Positions 46,444-60,480 of a stretch of DNA of 64,000 bases are shown one piece after another. Position numbers and translations under genes: made by a program. The DNA is from Diphasiastrum complanatum (lineage: Eukaryota; Streptophyta; Lycopodiopsida; Lycopodiales; Lycopodiaceae): assembly GCA_029204225.1 (NCBI GenBank), contig CM055115.1, forward strand, positions 8,407,558 through 8,471,557, given 5' to 3'. Below the pieces are notes generated by a model, which worked only from the letters and a program-made list of their open reading frames with translations, did no database searches and was not told the DNA's origin. Each line of letters begins with the position of its first letter. Within the stretch, counting starts at the first letter, position 1.

Positions 46444-47231
46444 ATGGCAGAAGTTTTAAGCAGTTTTGCGATGGCAAACATGGGAGAGGCCATTTTAAGT
46501 GAAAGTAGCAAATTGGACGGGATTTCTAACTATGCAGTGTGGAAATTCAAAATGAAAAACATATTGATGAAGAAAGACGTGTGGGAAGTCGTCACAGGTG
46601 ATGAGAGAAGGCCGCCAAATGATGCAAATATCAAAGTGTTCGACAAAAAGATGAGGAAAGCTTTGACCTTCATTAACTTGTCAGTGAAGGATCACATCAT
46701 TACCCACATTTGTGATGTTGTGACACCCAGACAAGCATGGGATGTGCTAAAGGAGCAGTTTGAGATGTCAAATCCGTCAAGAATCATGTTTCTGAAGTCA
46801 AAGTTGAATAGTGCCCGCATGGAGCAAGGAGAGAACATTCAGATGTTATCAGAATCAAGACAATGAGAGATGAACTGCATTCTATTGGTGAGCACATACG
46901 TGACGTGGAGCTGGTGCACAATGCATTGTGTGGCATTGCAGAACCCTATCAGATGTTTGTGAGCGGAATAGCATCAACAGAAAGATTGCCAACCTTTGAC
47001 GAGCTCACAGAAATCTTGATGCAGGAAGAGCAATGACGAGAAATGGTGAAAGCTAGATGTCAAAATACTGACGATCAGGCACTTGCGACACGCCAAAAAC
47101 AAGGCAAGGGCAAGTGCAAGAAGAAGTCTAAGCAGCAATTTGCCAAGTCTCAAGAGGACGAGGGATCTTCCAGTAAAACTAAGAAGAAAGGCAAGTGCTT
47201 CCATTGTGGTAAAAAGGGCCATTGGAAGAGT
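46444..47231 (+). pseudogene. Copia family 2 gag with CCHC knuckle (copy 2)
   Basis: Same gag opening and the same early frameshift as copy 1. It reads CAG where copy 1 has its TAG, but has a private TGA at 47034-47036 in place of CGA. The knuckle CFHCGKKGHWKSEC is intact. Confidence 0.85.
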
Positions 47232-47233
47232 GA

Positions 47234-48167
47234 ATGTCGCAAATTCTTGGCGTTACAAGTCAAGGGGAAACAAAACAAGCAGGTAACCTTGTCGATGAGG
47301 GTGAGATTGAAGACTCTAGCATCTTCATATCTGCATTGTCATCTAATCAAGATGATCAAGCATGGTATATTGACTTGGGAGCCACAAGACACATGACAGG
47401 TAACAAGAATTGGTTCAGTAGTTTGAAGGTGTCAGATAATAGAACATCTGTTTCACAAGCAAATGGTGAGGTGTGCAAGATCAAGGGAATAGGCACCGTT
47501 TCAATCCAACTACTTGATGGCAAAAGCAGGATGATCAGGGAGGTACTTTACGTACCAGGTGTGAAGAAAAATCTACTTTCTGTTGGAGTCATTACTGATC
47601 AAAAGTTGAAAGTGGAGTTCGCCCATGATCGTTGCTTTGTGAGGGATGTGAACCAAAAGTTCAAAGTTATTGCGGATGGAGTCAGAGAGCCCAATACAAA
47701 ATTGTACAGGTTGAATGCTACAATTAAGGGGCAACACGGACTTGTATCGTCCATTCCATCGCAAACTGAGTTGTGGCATAAGAGGCTTGGTCACTTGAAC
47801 TTGGGAAGCCTCAGTTTGATGAGAAAATTGGAGATGGTAACAGGATTGCCTACCATAGAAGATCACTTGAAATCGATGTGCGAATCCTGTGTATATGGGA
47901 AGCAGCATCGAGAGAAGTCCAATAAAGGGGGTGTTGCAAGAGCAAAGAACATTTTGGATTTAATCCACACAGATTTATGCGGGCCTATGAGGACCATGTC
48001 CTTAGGTAAAGCCTTCTATTTCATGACCTTTATTGATGATATGTCACGTAAGACGTGGATCTACTTCTTGAAGAAGAAATCAGATGCATTTGATAACTTC
48101 AAGAGCTTCAAAGCATTGGTCGAAAATCAGACAGGTAGCAAGATCAAAGTTCTAAGATCAGATAGTG
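47234..48167 (+). pseudogene. Copia family 2 protease and truncated integrase (copy 2)
   Basis: Practically identical to 10453-11386: DLGA at the protease site, GAG-pre-integrase and a truncated integrase core. One V to L difference in the KKNLLSVG segment. The open frame continues into the LTR 1 tail. Confidence 0.85.
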
Positions 48168-50073
48168 TCCCAAATTTTCATATTCAAACTTTAATAGATT
48201 TTTGGAAGGAGCACATTACAACAATTCATCTACATTTGGAGGACTTGCTTAATCTGAGGATGAGGACATGTGATAAAAAGAATGAGCTTAGAATAGGTTA
48301 AGTGTATTCCGATACCAGGTCAAAGATCAAATCGATCCATGGTCAATTTTCATTTCGACCTAGAGTCCATATGTTATTATGATCCTTTTCAAAAGTGGTT
48401 ATGGAACTTAAGATGACTATTTCATATTTAGAACAACTACTAGGCTATATAAAGAGCATTTGTTCTCGCATATTTCTTTGAAATGGAATGAAGTGAAGTT
48501 AGTGAGTTAGTCTATTTTCAATCTCAATTCACTGATAGTTATTACTATCGCTTAGACTAATATCCACCTAGATTTCCAAGGGAAAGCCAGTCCTATCATG
48601 GACAGGCTTGATGGAGCCAATCACCATCTATAGAAATTTAAGATGAGAACTGTGCTAATGGCTAAGAAATTTTATGACGTTGTTATAGGTGTAGAGGTAA
48701 GAAACGAAGCTGACGATGCTGCAATCTCTCGATGGAAGCTGAAGGATGGCAAAGCCTTTGTGATGATCATCCTCAATATATCAGACACTCAAATCAGCCA
48801 TGTGTATGAAGCTCATATCTCCAAGGAATTCTGGGACATCTTGAGCACTCTGTACGATGTGCGCGACGTAGCTTCCAAGCTACATCTAAGAAAGAACATT
48901 TTCTCCCTCAAGATGACCAACGAAGATTCCCTACAGAATCACATTAACCAGTTCAAGAACCTGCTAAAGCAAATGGCCACTTTTGGATTTGTCATAGATG
49001 ATCAAGATGTAGTAATGACACTACTTTCAAGCTTTCCAAGCTCATACGACAGCTGGGTGATGATCATCTTGACACACCCTGAATTGACTCTTTCAAGAGT
49101 CATGACAATGTTGTGTTAGGAAGAGAGCAGAAGGAACAAAGTCTCTGGTTCCTCAAGTGTCGACTCTCATGTCTTATACACCAACAACGGCTCAACTAAG
49201 CAAAAGAAGAAAGGCCCAAAGCAACCAAAGCTAAATCATGAACCGACACAGCGTCAAGAGCAGTCAAACTAGCCGACAAAGAATTAGCTATTCTACACAT
49301 ATTCCGATGAACCAACCACAAGATCCAAGATTGTCGCATACTACAAGAAATGAACAACAGCAAGGGGCAGTCGAAACAAGTGGCATATGCAGGTACAAAA
49401 GCACCACAGTCGATTCAAGAATCGGATAATGATGCCTTAATGACTAGCCATCAAAGAACATCCAACAACAACTCCTGGTTTCTAAACTCTAGAGCCACAC
49501 AACACATGACTAGCCATATTGGCTATTTTGAGTCCTATACGCCTTCCAATACCAAACGATATGTTCACCTAGGCAACAATAGCACACAGGCTATCAAAGG
49601 TGAAGGTACAGTAAGATCGAGCTTTGCAAATGATCAATCTAAGCTACTTTGAAATGTAGTGCATCTACCGAATCTATCTACAAATTCGCTCTTTGTTAGC
49701 AAAATTACAAATCTAGGACATAAAATAGAATTTGAATCTGATGAGTGTAAAGTAGTTGATAAGGAAGACAGGATCCTAGCACTCGGAAAGAGACATGGAT
49801 ACTTGTATAGATTAAGTCATTGTTGTTCTACCTCTAGTCATGCTCTTAGTACTTCTATTCAAAGAAATAAGAGTTCACTTTGGCATTATAGACTTTGTCA
49901 CCTAAATTATTCTTTTGTACAACAAATGTCTAAACAATCTATTGTTGTTGATCTTGACTATCCAGATAGGAAAGTCAAATTATCTACTTGTCAAGACTGT
50001 CTAGTTTGTAAACTGGCCATGAAACCATTTAGATCAAGCCATCAGCATGTTTCTAGTGGATTGCTTGGTGTAC
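48168..50073 (+). pseudogene. Copia LTR 1, family 1 gag, protease and GAG-pre-integrase (copy 2)
   Basis: Equivalent of 11387-13292: tail, LTR 1 from TGTGATAA at 48269, gag with the same TAG near its start and after MTMLC, protease with NSRA, and GAG-pre-integrase to the TGTAC site. The shared stops show it was dead before duplication. Confidence 0.85.
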
Positions 50074-51433
50074 TGTTTGTGGAGAAAAAGACCTCTTTTT
50101 CAAACTATTTTCGATGAAAAATCGTCGCCGTGCGCTATTACGTTGATGCAGAACTGCCTAAAAATGACGCATAAATGGCCCATAATGGCCGGTTGCACTG
50201 CTATTAAAATACTATTCATTTGTTAATTTACGTTGTATGAAAATGTCATTTATGCGGCCTATGCCCCTAGTTTTCGGGTTTGTCTGGACTAGGAGGTGCC
50301 AAGTATTTTCGTAGTACTAGTTATTAAAAACTTGGCCGTGAGCCCATAAAAACTGAAATCATAAATAGGACCCAACTTGACTTTGAAATTGCAAGTTGAG
50401 GCCAAGCTAGGTGCTAAAAACGGAATTTGGGCCAGTGCCCTATTTTTAGAGTCAGTTTTTGAAAAGTCATAAGGAGGTGCCCCATTTCTTGAAGGGGTGC
50501 ACCTCCAGCCCATTGAAGGGGTGCCTTCCACTCTAATTTCTTTGTTGGATCTTTACTCTAAATTCTGTTCATTTTCATTGCTATTGATCTGTTTTCCAGC
50601 CTTTAGCATTGTGTTACCATTGTTTGTGGATTTGTGAATTGTTTTTTCTGCCATCTCTAACATTTGGTTGCAGATCTTGGAAGGGTGTAGATTGCACTGG
50701 GATTAATCTTGTAGATTGTTGTCATTAATCTTGTGTCTGTAGAGCTTGCAATTGTGGAAAGCTTTGTTGTTACATTCACAAGGTTCTGTGACTTATTTAA
50801 AGATTGTTTGTTATCCAAGAAGGCAGTCATTGCCTTGTTTATTGCTGATCACTAAGGCTTTCAAAGCTTTGTCAGTAGTTTTGAGGGAAGCCCAATGAAC
50901 AGAGCCTATTCATTGCTAGTTTTCTGAGAAGTTATTGATTTGTTTGGGATCCAATACCCCGTGGGCCTGTCAAAAAGCAGAGTACATATCTCTAGTTTTG
51001 CTTGAGGCCATTTTTCTGCCTGTCAAAATCATTGGATATTTCCCTATCTTGTTTACCCTTAAGAAAACAACACACACAGGCATAGAGCCCTGAGGGCCTG
51101 AATGTTTGAAAGAGCTCTGCTTGTTAATGACTCTAGAAGCCAACTGTGTGCAGTTTCTTTTCAAGGAATGAAGAATCTAGTTACTTGAAACCCATCATTC
51201 TTCTGGAATCTATCTTGCAGTCTATAGAGGTACTTCTTTCCTTCCTGCCAATGGTGAATGCATTCAATGCATTGCTTTCATGTGCCTTTTGAAGATGGCC
51301 TACATATTGTGAGAGTATCAGTCTTTGAAGACAACGATGTGTTACTGAGCCACTTTCTGCTCTTCCATCTCTTCATCGTTGCCCTGCTGTGGCTGGTTCC
51401 TTCTCCTTGTCTATGTCGTGGCTCGTTAGATAG

Positions 51434-54400
51434 TGTAGCGCAGGCATCCCAAAGGGAGCCGGGAACCACGACTTAGCTTCCCAGCCTTCAACTCTTGCCA
51501 TCCAAACCCACTTGACATACAAGCAGCCAACACGCCAACAACGATCAGACTTAACCAACTTGAAGTTCCGAAAACCAACATTGAGATCCAACCTGGCGCC
51601 ATGCCAGATCGAGGGTCCCGATGTGGGTGACTTCCCTCCAAGCAAGCCGCCCGACATACATCAAACTTAACCAACTCGAAGCTTCGTTACAAACGAGTAA
51701 CATCCAATCCAAGCAAGCGGTCTGACTTACATCAGACTTAACCAACTGAAAGCTTTGTCACGAGTGCTGGAAGCCAACCTGGCGCCACGCCAGACTGGAC
51801 AGCCATAAACAGGTAACTTCCACCCAAGCAAGCCATCCAACTTAGCCGATAGGTTAGATCCCGTTCCCCAAGAGCTTAACCCATTCACGTTCATGCAAGG
51901 AACACTCAGAACCACAAGCCCCGACGGATATGAAGACAACCAGTTCCTGGACCAAATGGTCCCGACAGCATACCGCTGGCACCACGGACCAAATGGTCCT
52001 GACGGCATACCGCCGGCGTCCCAGGATATGACCCTCAGCTATGTGCCAATTTAAAAATTTTGAAGCAGCCTTACAACTGGCGCTTTTACCGAATATTGAA
52101 ACCCAGAAGGTAATCAAAGTCAGTTTGAGAAAAATCCCACTTTATTGATAAATCTGAGAAGGTTACATTTCAAGTGTGTGACCCACCCTAGTCTTCGGGG
52201 AGCTGGCATGCCAAGGCGAGTGCCAGGACAACATTCTAGCAAGCGAGGCTGAGACTTGCTTGGAGCTCGTCCTGAGTCGCAACCCGCACTCCCCTATCGT
52301 ATTGATGGGATTTGGCACCCCCCCTCATACCAAGCACTCTACCCAGGTTGGTAAAGCACATTTTTCTCTCTCTAGAGAGTCATTTTCTCTCTCTATATTT
52401 TATTGATCCCCAGGCTTCCTTTAATCATGCCTAGATCGTGTGAAGTGATTGCACATCGATCTGAGCTCTCTGGACTTCGCTAGAACTGATCAAAGATTTT
52501 CAGCCATAGGAACTTGGCGCCGGCTGGATTTTGGTCACAGTGGCGCTGGGAGCGGCGCCGACGAGCGCCGGGAGCAGTAGGGGAGCTGCTGGTGCCGGGG
52601 ACAATGCTGGCGCCAGTGGCGTCAGAAGTAAAGCTTGTAAAGATAGCTTCACAACATCCACCCCACCTTTATAAAATCTGATGTCCTCATCAGATGTCAA
52701 ATTAAAGTAAAGGTGTCTCCCAATTAAAAATAACTATACATCTAAGCTACTTGGCATAGTACTCAATTTACTGGCCACTTTTTATTAACATTGAAGCTGG
52801 CACACCACAAGTTGGAGGCTCAGATCTTTGTACTGAAAAATTACATGACTTAAAATATCTCTTTGTCTTAGAAAAGCGTAGATTTCATATCGCTTTCGTA
52901 AAATCCAAGAACCTTATTAACTGGTGATAGAGGCCTTTCTTTGAAATGTTCACCCCTGTCGCTTCTGACTTTCGACTTTGGAACTCCTTTGAGCTCCTGA
53001 TTTGTCCTTGATGCACTTTGTGTTGAGCTCCCTGAGATCCAGATTTGATCAGTTCCGCACATGTATCAAGGCTCCCTGAGCCAAAGGATTTATCGTTTGA
53101 TTGCCCACTTTATGGTCCACTCCATGCCTTGTTGCTTCTGCACCTTGATTTCTCTCCTTGTCCCAGCCTGATCTTGATACATTTCCTTCTTGGCTCTTTA
53201 AGGTAGGCAAAGATTGAGTACTCCGCAATGCACCTCTCACTTAGCTTGAAGTAGCTCTTTGAATAAGCCCAAATGTAACCATTGACCTCGTGGAAAGCCA
53301 AAGGGTCGCACCAGTTTGATCCGCATACGAACTATCTCTTCGCGTTTTGTTTGAAGCACCATGTCCATCACGCAAAACTTGACTTTCACAATTCCATCAC
53401 TGGTCAGTTGCCTCATAGTCAAAACAAGAAGTGTACATCGAGCTTGGCTTCAAGTAGCTCTCTTTGAATCAAACACATGCACCCAGAGTTTGCACTAGTC
53501 CGATCTCAATACGAACTGTCCCTTAGCGTTCGTTCGAAATACCAAGTCTCTCATGCAAGACTCAACTTTCACAGTTCCTTCATTGATCAGCTGCCTTACA
53601 CGTGACACAAGCCATTGTACTCATATTTTTCTCATCATTGCTGGTCTAGAGAAAGCCTATAACAAGCTTTCCTTTCCACAACAAAAACCTGTCAACTTAT
53701 TAGGTCCAAAGTTCGCCATTCTTCTCGTGTGAGTATGGCTAGGTCACCTTGAATTCGCCCCCGTTTTGATCAACTTTCATTCAAAATTTGCCCCAGGAGA
53801 GAGGTGTGTGTGATAGTTCCCCTCCACTTATAAAATTAACTGATCGGACATAGAGTATAGTTCTTCGGACAAAAAGCCTTTCCAACACTTTGCTTCCCAT
53901 CTGCTAGGATTATGGCTCGATCCAACTTGTTGCCAATTTCTGAAGAGGATCCTAGTCTTTCCCCTTTAAGGAAAAACCCAACTGATACTGGATATCACCC
54001 ATGCTCAGTGAGTTTCAGTTCCGAAGGTGGCCGTCCCAAAATGAAGACCAACTACTCCATGGAAGATCTCCCCTGAAATTGCCCTTTCCAACTTTTGACT
54101 TCCTGCTTGTGTCTGGTAGGCGTTGTCGCAAATGAAACTAACCCAAGAAATAGGCTAGCCATCCATCCTTTACAAACATTGAGTCGTTTCGTTGCCGTTC
54201 ACGTGCGAGTACTTGAACTGCAAATCCGCCCCACAGATTTTGTAGTCCTCTTCGTTTGATGGTATCAGCCTTCAAAAGAAAGGTTCCTTCTCGAGCCATC
54301 AGTTCCTTGTATCATAAACAATCATGCAAACCAGGCAAAGCATGAGTACTAAGACTCACCACGAATACATACAAGTAAGACACTCAGGCAGGTTTACTAA

Positions 54401-55649
54401 TAAGTAACAAAGACAAGGTCCCCCTTTCAGATGGTCCTGCCAACGGACCTTTGCCTGGACGTGCCCATACAAATCGATCACAGAATCAGCCCACATAGGA
54501 CACCCCTCCAACTATCCGTGCTTTCACATTAAGTAGCACATTGCCTCAGTCACACCCCACCACTTTTTGGTAGATAGCCCTTATAGCTAAACGATTGGAA
54601 GCATACCCCCCAATCGTGGACGCACCCATGCTTTCACCATTAGGCAGCACATTTCCTCAGTAACGCCCCCACCAAATTTGGTCGATAGCCCTTCTAGCTA
54701 AACGAACGACAGCTATCCTTGAATATACCACCCCCGTGGATGCACCCGTGCTTTCACCGTTAGGCAACACATTGCCTCAGTAACGCCCCCCACCAAATCT
54801 AGTTGATAGCCCTTATAGCTAAACGATCGGCAGCATACCACCCAAATCGTGGATGCACCCGTGCTTTCACCTTTAGACAACACATTGCCTCAGTAACGCC
54901 CCCACCAAATTTGGTCGATAGCCCTTATAGCTAAACGAAGGGTGGCTATCGCGAATATGTCACCCCGCACCCCACAAGGCACAGATCGTGCTTACACCAA
55001 CCTAATGGCAGCACATTGTCTCATATGTCCTACGTGCAGACGGCGCCAGGCCCGAACTGCGGAAACTGACCGTGCTTACACCTCAAGGGCAGCACGCTTT
55101 TACCGAACACTGAAACCCAGAAGGTAATCAGAGTCAGTTTGATGAAAATCCTACTTTATTGATAAATCTAAAAAGGTTACATTTCAAGCGTGTGACCGAC
55201 CCTAGTCTCCGGGGAGCGGGCGTGCCAAGGCGAGTGCCAGGACAACATTCCAGCAAGGGAGGCTGAGACTTGGTTGGAGCTCGCCCTGAGTCGCAACCCG
55301 CACTCCCCTATAGTATTGGTGGTATTCGGCACCCCCTCTCATACCAAGCACTCTACCCAGGCTGGTAAAGCACGTTTTTCTCTCTCTAGATTTTATTGAT
55401 CCCCAGGCTTCCTTTAATCATGCCTAGATCGTGTGAGGTGATTGCACATCGATCTAAGCTCTTTGGACTTCGCTAGAACCGATCAAAGATTTTCAGCCAT
55501 AGGAACTTGGCGCCGGTTGGATTCTGGTCACAGTGGCGCTGGGAGCGGCGCCAGCACCATTGGCACCGGGAGCAGCAGCAGCTGGCGCCAGGGACGATGC
55601 TGGCGCCAGTGGCGCCGGAAGTAAAGCTTGTAAAGGTAGCTTTACAACA
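51434..55649 (-). mobile_element. Inner LTR element (copy 2, both ends present)
   Basis: The 4216-base element has TGTTGTAAAGC at its 5' end (55649, minus strand) and GCGCTACA at its 3' end (51434), with GATAG duplications at 51429-51433 and 55650-55654. The 3' LTR is 51434-52656. The 5' LTR is truncated to about 55095-55649, and a 118-base minisatellite lies beside it. Polypurine tract next to the 3' LTR. No coding domains: non-autonomous. Because one LTR is partial, internal deletion followed insertion. Confidence 0.85.
54505..55094. repeat. Minisatellite of about 118 bases (copy 2)
   Basis: Same unit order as 16950-17539 with a handful of substitutions. The number of units did not change after the duplication. 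Confidence 0.8.
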
Positions 55650-56670
55650 GATAGCCGTGATGTAGCTCCTCACCCTGCCCATTTCCCATCTGTGAAGGAG
55701 AGGCCATCACTGTGCTCATCCCTCAGCTTATTCCCGCTCCCTCCTCCGATCTGCCTGCATGCCATCAGATTCGTTTCTTTCCCTCTTGCGACCTCCCTCA
55801 CCTAACCGCAACCCTGCTCCAGCAGACCTTCTTCTCCTCTTGTTGCCTGGCTGCGTGGTTTCCTTTCTTGTCTGGCTCGCTCTCCCTCTGGCCACGTTAA
55901 CCTGCCTGGCCGCGTGGTTTCCCTGCTGCCGCGATCCTGTTTGTGGTTCCTAACCTACCTAGCCCTGCTTATACTTCATCGCTGTCGTGGTTGCTCCGTG
56001 CCCTACGGCTCCTAATTCCTATAACCAGGAATCAATGCCTCTGAGGTATAAGAAGTGTATTGTGGAGGGAACCCAGGTTCAAATGCCAACTATTGTTATT
56101 TGTGATTATAGCATTGGAGACTTGAAAGCCTAACTTCTGTTATTGAGATGGACCGACCTTCTACTATGAGACTCATTTGTAGTGTGACATTGTTTGACTG
56201 TTTCGTCTAGTCAAGCCAAACCTGAAGTCTTGCACTCCCTTGAAGATGTTTATGTATGGGTTTGGTGTTTAGGTCACTAATATCCAAGAAAAGCTATTCA
56301 TCCAAGTGCTATATTTATGAACCATGGACACGAATTTGCTCATATGCTATTTAAGCATTTGTCAATCTGTATAGCCTTTGAATGTGAGTGCCCTAGCAAG
56401 TGATATACTCCTCATCACCTATTGTTGTCCGACTCTTGAGCCTATGAGCCCATTACAATGGCTATTCATCTTTTTGTTGAGAAATGCTGAATCTCTAAGC
56501 AAATGAAGAATAGAGTTGTGCTCTTCTAAACCATTCTTAGACTCTTGCTCATAAGTCGACTCCATAACCCAATGGAGCTTGAGCTATAATTGTGGTATAG
56601 AACGACTTCCGTTAGCAATTTCCTTAGATTGGCAGTCTATTTGGGGGTCGTTTTATAATCTTTCATGTAC

Positions 56671-58244
56671 TTTATCAAGAAGAAGTCAAAAGCTTTCAAT
56701 TGTTTCAGAATCTTCAAGGAGCATGCAAAGAAAGAAATTGGCAGACAAATCAAAGCCCTGAGGTCCAATAATGGTGGAGAGTACATCTCTACTAAATTCA
56801 AGGAGTATTCCTAGAGCCAAGGCATTGAACAACAATTTATCACTCCTTATTTGCCTCAATCTAATGGCTTAGCCGAGAGGAACAATCGTACCCTGGTCGA
56901 GGCAGCCAAATGTATGCTGGCACATGAATCTTTGTCGAAGAGCTTCTGGGTTGAAGCTCTCCCCACTACAGCCGATGTTCAAAACAAATGTTCGACTAAG
57001 GCCCTCGTAGGCAAAACACCACATGAGGTTTGGACAGGTTCTAAGGCTTCAATGAAGAACCTTCAAGTGTTCGGATGCATCACCTATGCGCAGATCCCAA
57101 AGGAGACGAGGAAGAAATTCAACTTCCAAGGTCTCAAGACCATCCCTATTGGATGCACTTCATCTGACCAAGCTATACAATTTTATTCAGTAGGGATATA
57201 GTCTTTATCGAGGATCAGTTTGACGATTTCAAAGGCAAATGCAAAGTTCCATGTAAACCTTTGATGCCTCTGCCTCCGATACGACAATTCGAGTCTCGGG
57301 CTCAAGTGTGCCTATATCGATGGACTACCCGACAACGAGTCAGGCGAAGAACTTGCTGTTACTCGGCAACAACAAATCCAAGGATTGGCAGCCAACGCCA
57401 CCTCCTCCAAGAAGGTCAAACCGAGTGCGCACATAGCCCACATGGTACATTCCTGAGTTTCGGCATGTCTTTTAATACATGAGCCGACTACTGTCTAAGA
57501 GGCACTTAGACAACCAGACTTTAATGTTTGGAGAGAAGCGATGAACATAGAGTATTCCTCTCTGATCAAGAACCAGACATGGTCACTAGTCGAAGCTCCC
57601 TCTGGCAACAATCTTATTGATTGCAAATGGATCTAACATCAAGTACAATGCCAATGGAGCTATGATCGAAGGAAGGCTCGACTAGTAGCACGAGCATTCG
57701 CTCAGATCCCCAACATTGACTAAAATGAGACTTTCAGTCCAGTAGTCAAGCATTCATTGATACGAGCCCTCCTATCATATGTTGCAGCAGCCGACCTTGA
57801 AGTACATCAACTCGATGTATAGATAGCTTATTTGAAAATAGTCATCGAAAAAGACATCTATATGCTCCAGCTTGAAGGATACATTCACGAAGGTATGAAG
57901 CATCATGTCTACAAGCTCCACAAAGCACTTTATGGCTGATTCTAATGTCTACTTCAAGTTAATGCAGTAATCTTTTATAATTATCACCTCGTATGTCGAT
58001 GATACGTTGCTTTTCAACAATAGTACCAATCTGGTGAAGGATGCTAAAAAGATGCTGTCTTCCGAACTTGACAGGACCGATCTGGGCAAAGCTCACTTCT
58101 GTTTGGGCATTCAACACAGCGAGAAGGCTGATCTTTATCACTCAGCAACGGTATCTTCACAATACCCTTATCAGATACAATTTGATCAATTGTAAACTAG
58201 CTCACTCACCAATGGATTCAGGCTTGCGATTATCGAAGGGCCAA
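56671..58244 (+). pseudogene. Copia family 1 integrase and reverse transcriptase (copy 2)
   Basis: Equivalent of 19116-20691. LRSNNGGEY with the Asp to Asn change, the same stop after KEYS, and YVDD at 57992-58003. An extra single-base loss near 57316 and a net loss near 57630 give it more frame breaks than copy 1. Confidence 0.85.
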
Positions 58245-59516
58245 TGCCAAGAAGTGGTTATGGAAGCTAAGACGGTTATTTCATATTTAGAACATCTACG
58301 AGGCTATAAAAAGGGCATTTGTTCTCGCATATTTCTTTGAAATGGAATGAAGTGAAGTTAGTGAGTTTGTCTATTCTCATTTTATTGATGTGAATGATTT
58401 ACTCTCTCTATGCTATTTTTAAGATTATACTTATGAAGTTTTGCTCATATAGTAGAATCTCAATATTCTTATTTAAGTGATCATTGTTATTCCATGCAAT
58501 GAATGCTTGTGTGATGAGAGGGGAAGTAATGCTTGTTACCATAATTGAAATACAAGTGACAAGTCCGAAATCTTAGTACATACATAAACGATGAATGGCA
58601 TGTAGTTCCAACTTCTATAATTCCATTATCCAAATTTCATAAAAGCAAATCACAAATTGTTATAACGTCTATCAGTCTGCAACGTGTAAACAACCTAAAA
58701 GTGAAATCCTAAATTCTTCATAGTAAAGCCTGAGGAGATAGGGCTGAATCGTGATACCTAAAGGCCAACTAGTGATGTCTAGCATAGCCTCCTCCTAGTC
58801 ACCCATGATGTAGTGTAGGCTCTAGCTGAAGACCCTCATCCTCACCTTGTTGACATATTTGCTTTTCTTTGAAAGACAAATAGCACTTTGGCATGCGGTG
58901 CAACTTGAAAATGCGATGCATAGTCCGACATATCTAAATAAATAACGAGTACCGAGGTTAACCATGGCATTCTATTACCTAGTCATATTCCAGGCAACTC
59001 CCTTGGATCACTTTGTTGGCTTGGTATCCAAAGTGTTTTTTGGTCCCAAGTTTTAGCCCTTTTAGGGGTCCAATATGCATTTAGTCACGTTCTAGGGAAC
59101 TACATATTATGTAACGACTAGGGTTTTGAAGGTGTCCAAATAGCATATAAATAGAGATCCATAGAGAGAACACCACACACTTGATTGAGAGAGAGAGAGA
59201 GAGAGAGCGCGAGCGAGCGAGAGTGAGAGCGCGAACGATTTGCCAAGAACAGCCTTACTTGAATGCAGACGTGTTGAATGTAAGAGACAGAGGGCGGAAC
59301 CCAATAAATTTCTTCGAACCTCTGAGTCAGTGATAATCCGTAGCTGGGTTCGTCGAAAATCTCAAGGCGAATTTTACTTCATAATTTTTTTTTCTTGACA
59401 ACGTTCTCAAGCTATTTCAGAAGGTACAGCGGTAGGCAGGTAGCCTTACCTTGATTTCTGCAAAATACACAGACGGCAAAGGTTGCTTCCTTAACTCTGC
59501 CTAAAGAAACAACGCC
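58245..59516 (+). other. Truncated LTR 1, upstream region and promoter (copy 2)
   Basis: LTR 1 fragment to about 58405, then the conserved non-coding upstream region, then TATAAATAG at about 59146 with a GA tract and leader. Equivalent of 20692-21961. Confidence 0.7.
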
Positions 59517-60480
59517 ATGGTTTTTGTGAATTCGCTGCGATCTCACGGTCATGGTGCTGCCAATATGTCATTTCACGACAATTTGTTGTCATGTCTGCAA
59601 AAATTGGAAGAGTCAATTGGAGATAAGTTTTTCACAATAGACTGGATGCAGTATGCTGTGGATATCCTCAGATCTTCTCTTGCAGCCGTTTTGGATCTAG
59701 CGGAGAAGGTTGTTTTTCCATTAAAATGCTTTAGTACTCTGATGGATGAGACAGTGCGACTTATGAATGTTTATAAAGCTTTGATGACGGGTATTTCCAG
59801 ATTGCGAATTTATGGGCGGGTAGTCCATATAGCTGTTGAAGCTCTTCAAGCAGGTGGGGATGATTATGATACCATAGTTCAGGCTCTAAATCATTGCCGA
59901 CGAGAGATGTCCAGAATACATCAAGCAAACAAGCAACTTGTTGATATGAAACTTGAGGCAGAGGAGGAGCTTTGGTATTTTGGTAGCAGATATGCAAAGC
60001 AATTTGATCCTTGCGCAGTAATTTACCCCATGAAGAGCATAATTTCTTTCGTTTCAATGATTCTTCTGTTTGGACTCCTTCACATGGATAGTTCTTACTC
60101 CGCTAAACTGATTGCGATTTGTTCGACGGGCGAATGGGCTAACTACGTCTAATTCACATCAAACGCTTATCGAACGAATTGGCTTGCGGTTCAATGAGGA
60201 AACGAAAGAGAAAATCCTTCTAAGAGAATTTGGAAACATGCAAGCTCATGTGGATAATTTTTTCATTGAATTTCAGTCATTTGGAGAACAGGTTCCGCGC
60301 TCGTTCGAATTGCGAATGTCAGATGTTACGGAGCTTCGGCATAGCTTAAACAGTCTGAACTGTGGTTTAGAAAGTTTGGAGTGCACCGTACGTGATCTTT
60401 TTGATGACATAGTCGCGGGTAGGACCTGCAGTAACGAAATTTTGTTGAGTGATTCTTCGCTAGTTGCACATCTAGAATGA
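59517..60480 (+). pseudogene. BPS1/ROH1-like pseudogene, copy 2 right
   Basis: Same frameshift at GEW and same 11-base deletion near the end as 21962-22925, with one L to V change after MDET. The damage is therefore older than the large duplication. Confidence 0.85.

Larger units (their letters stand above)
44826..48167 (+). mobile_element. Copia family 1 gag start, family 2 LTR, leader and body (copy 2)
   Basis: Equivalent of 8034-11386. LTR 2 at 45038-45284, primer site TGGTATCAGAGCC at 45285-45297, leader to 46443. The domain order and the truncation after VLRSDS are the same as in copy 1, so the truncation predates the duplication. Confidence 0.85.
50074..56665. mobile_element. Outer LTR-type element (copy 2, complete)
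   Basis: TGTTTGTGGAG to ATAATCTTTCA between TGTAC at 50069-50073 and 56666-56670. The element is 50074-51433 plus 55655-56665, about 2371 bases, split by the inner element. No primer site, polypurine tract or gene: most simply a large solo LTR. This is the undamaged reference for copy 1. Confidence 0.8.
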
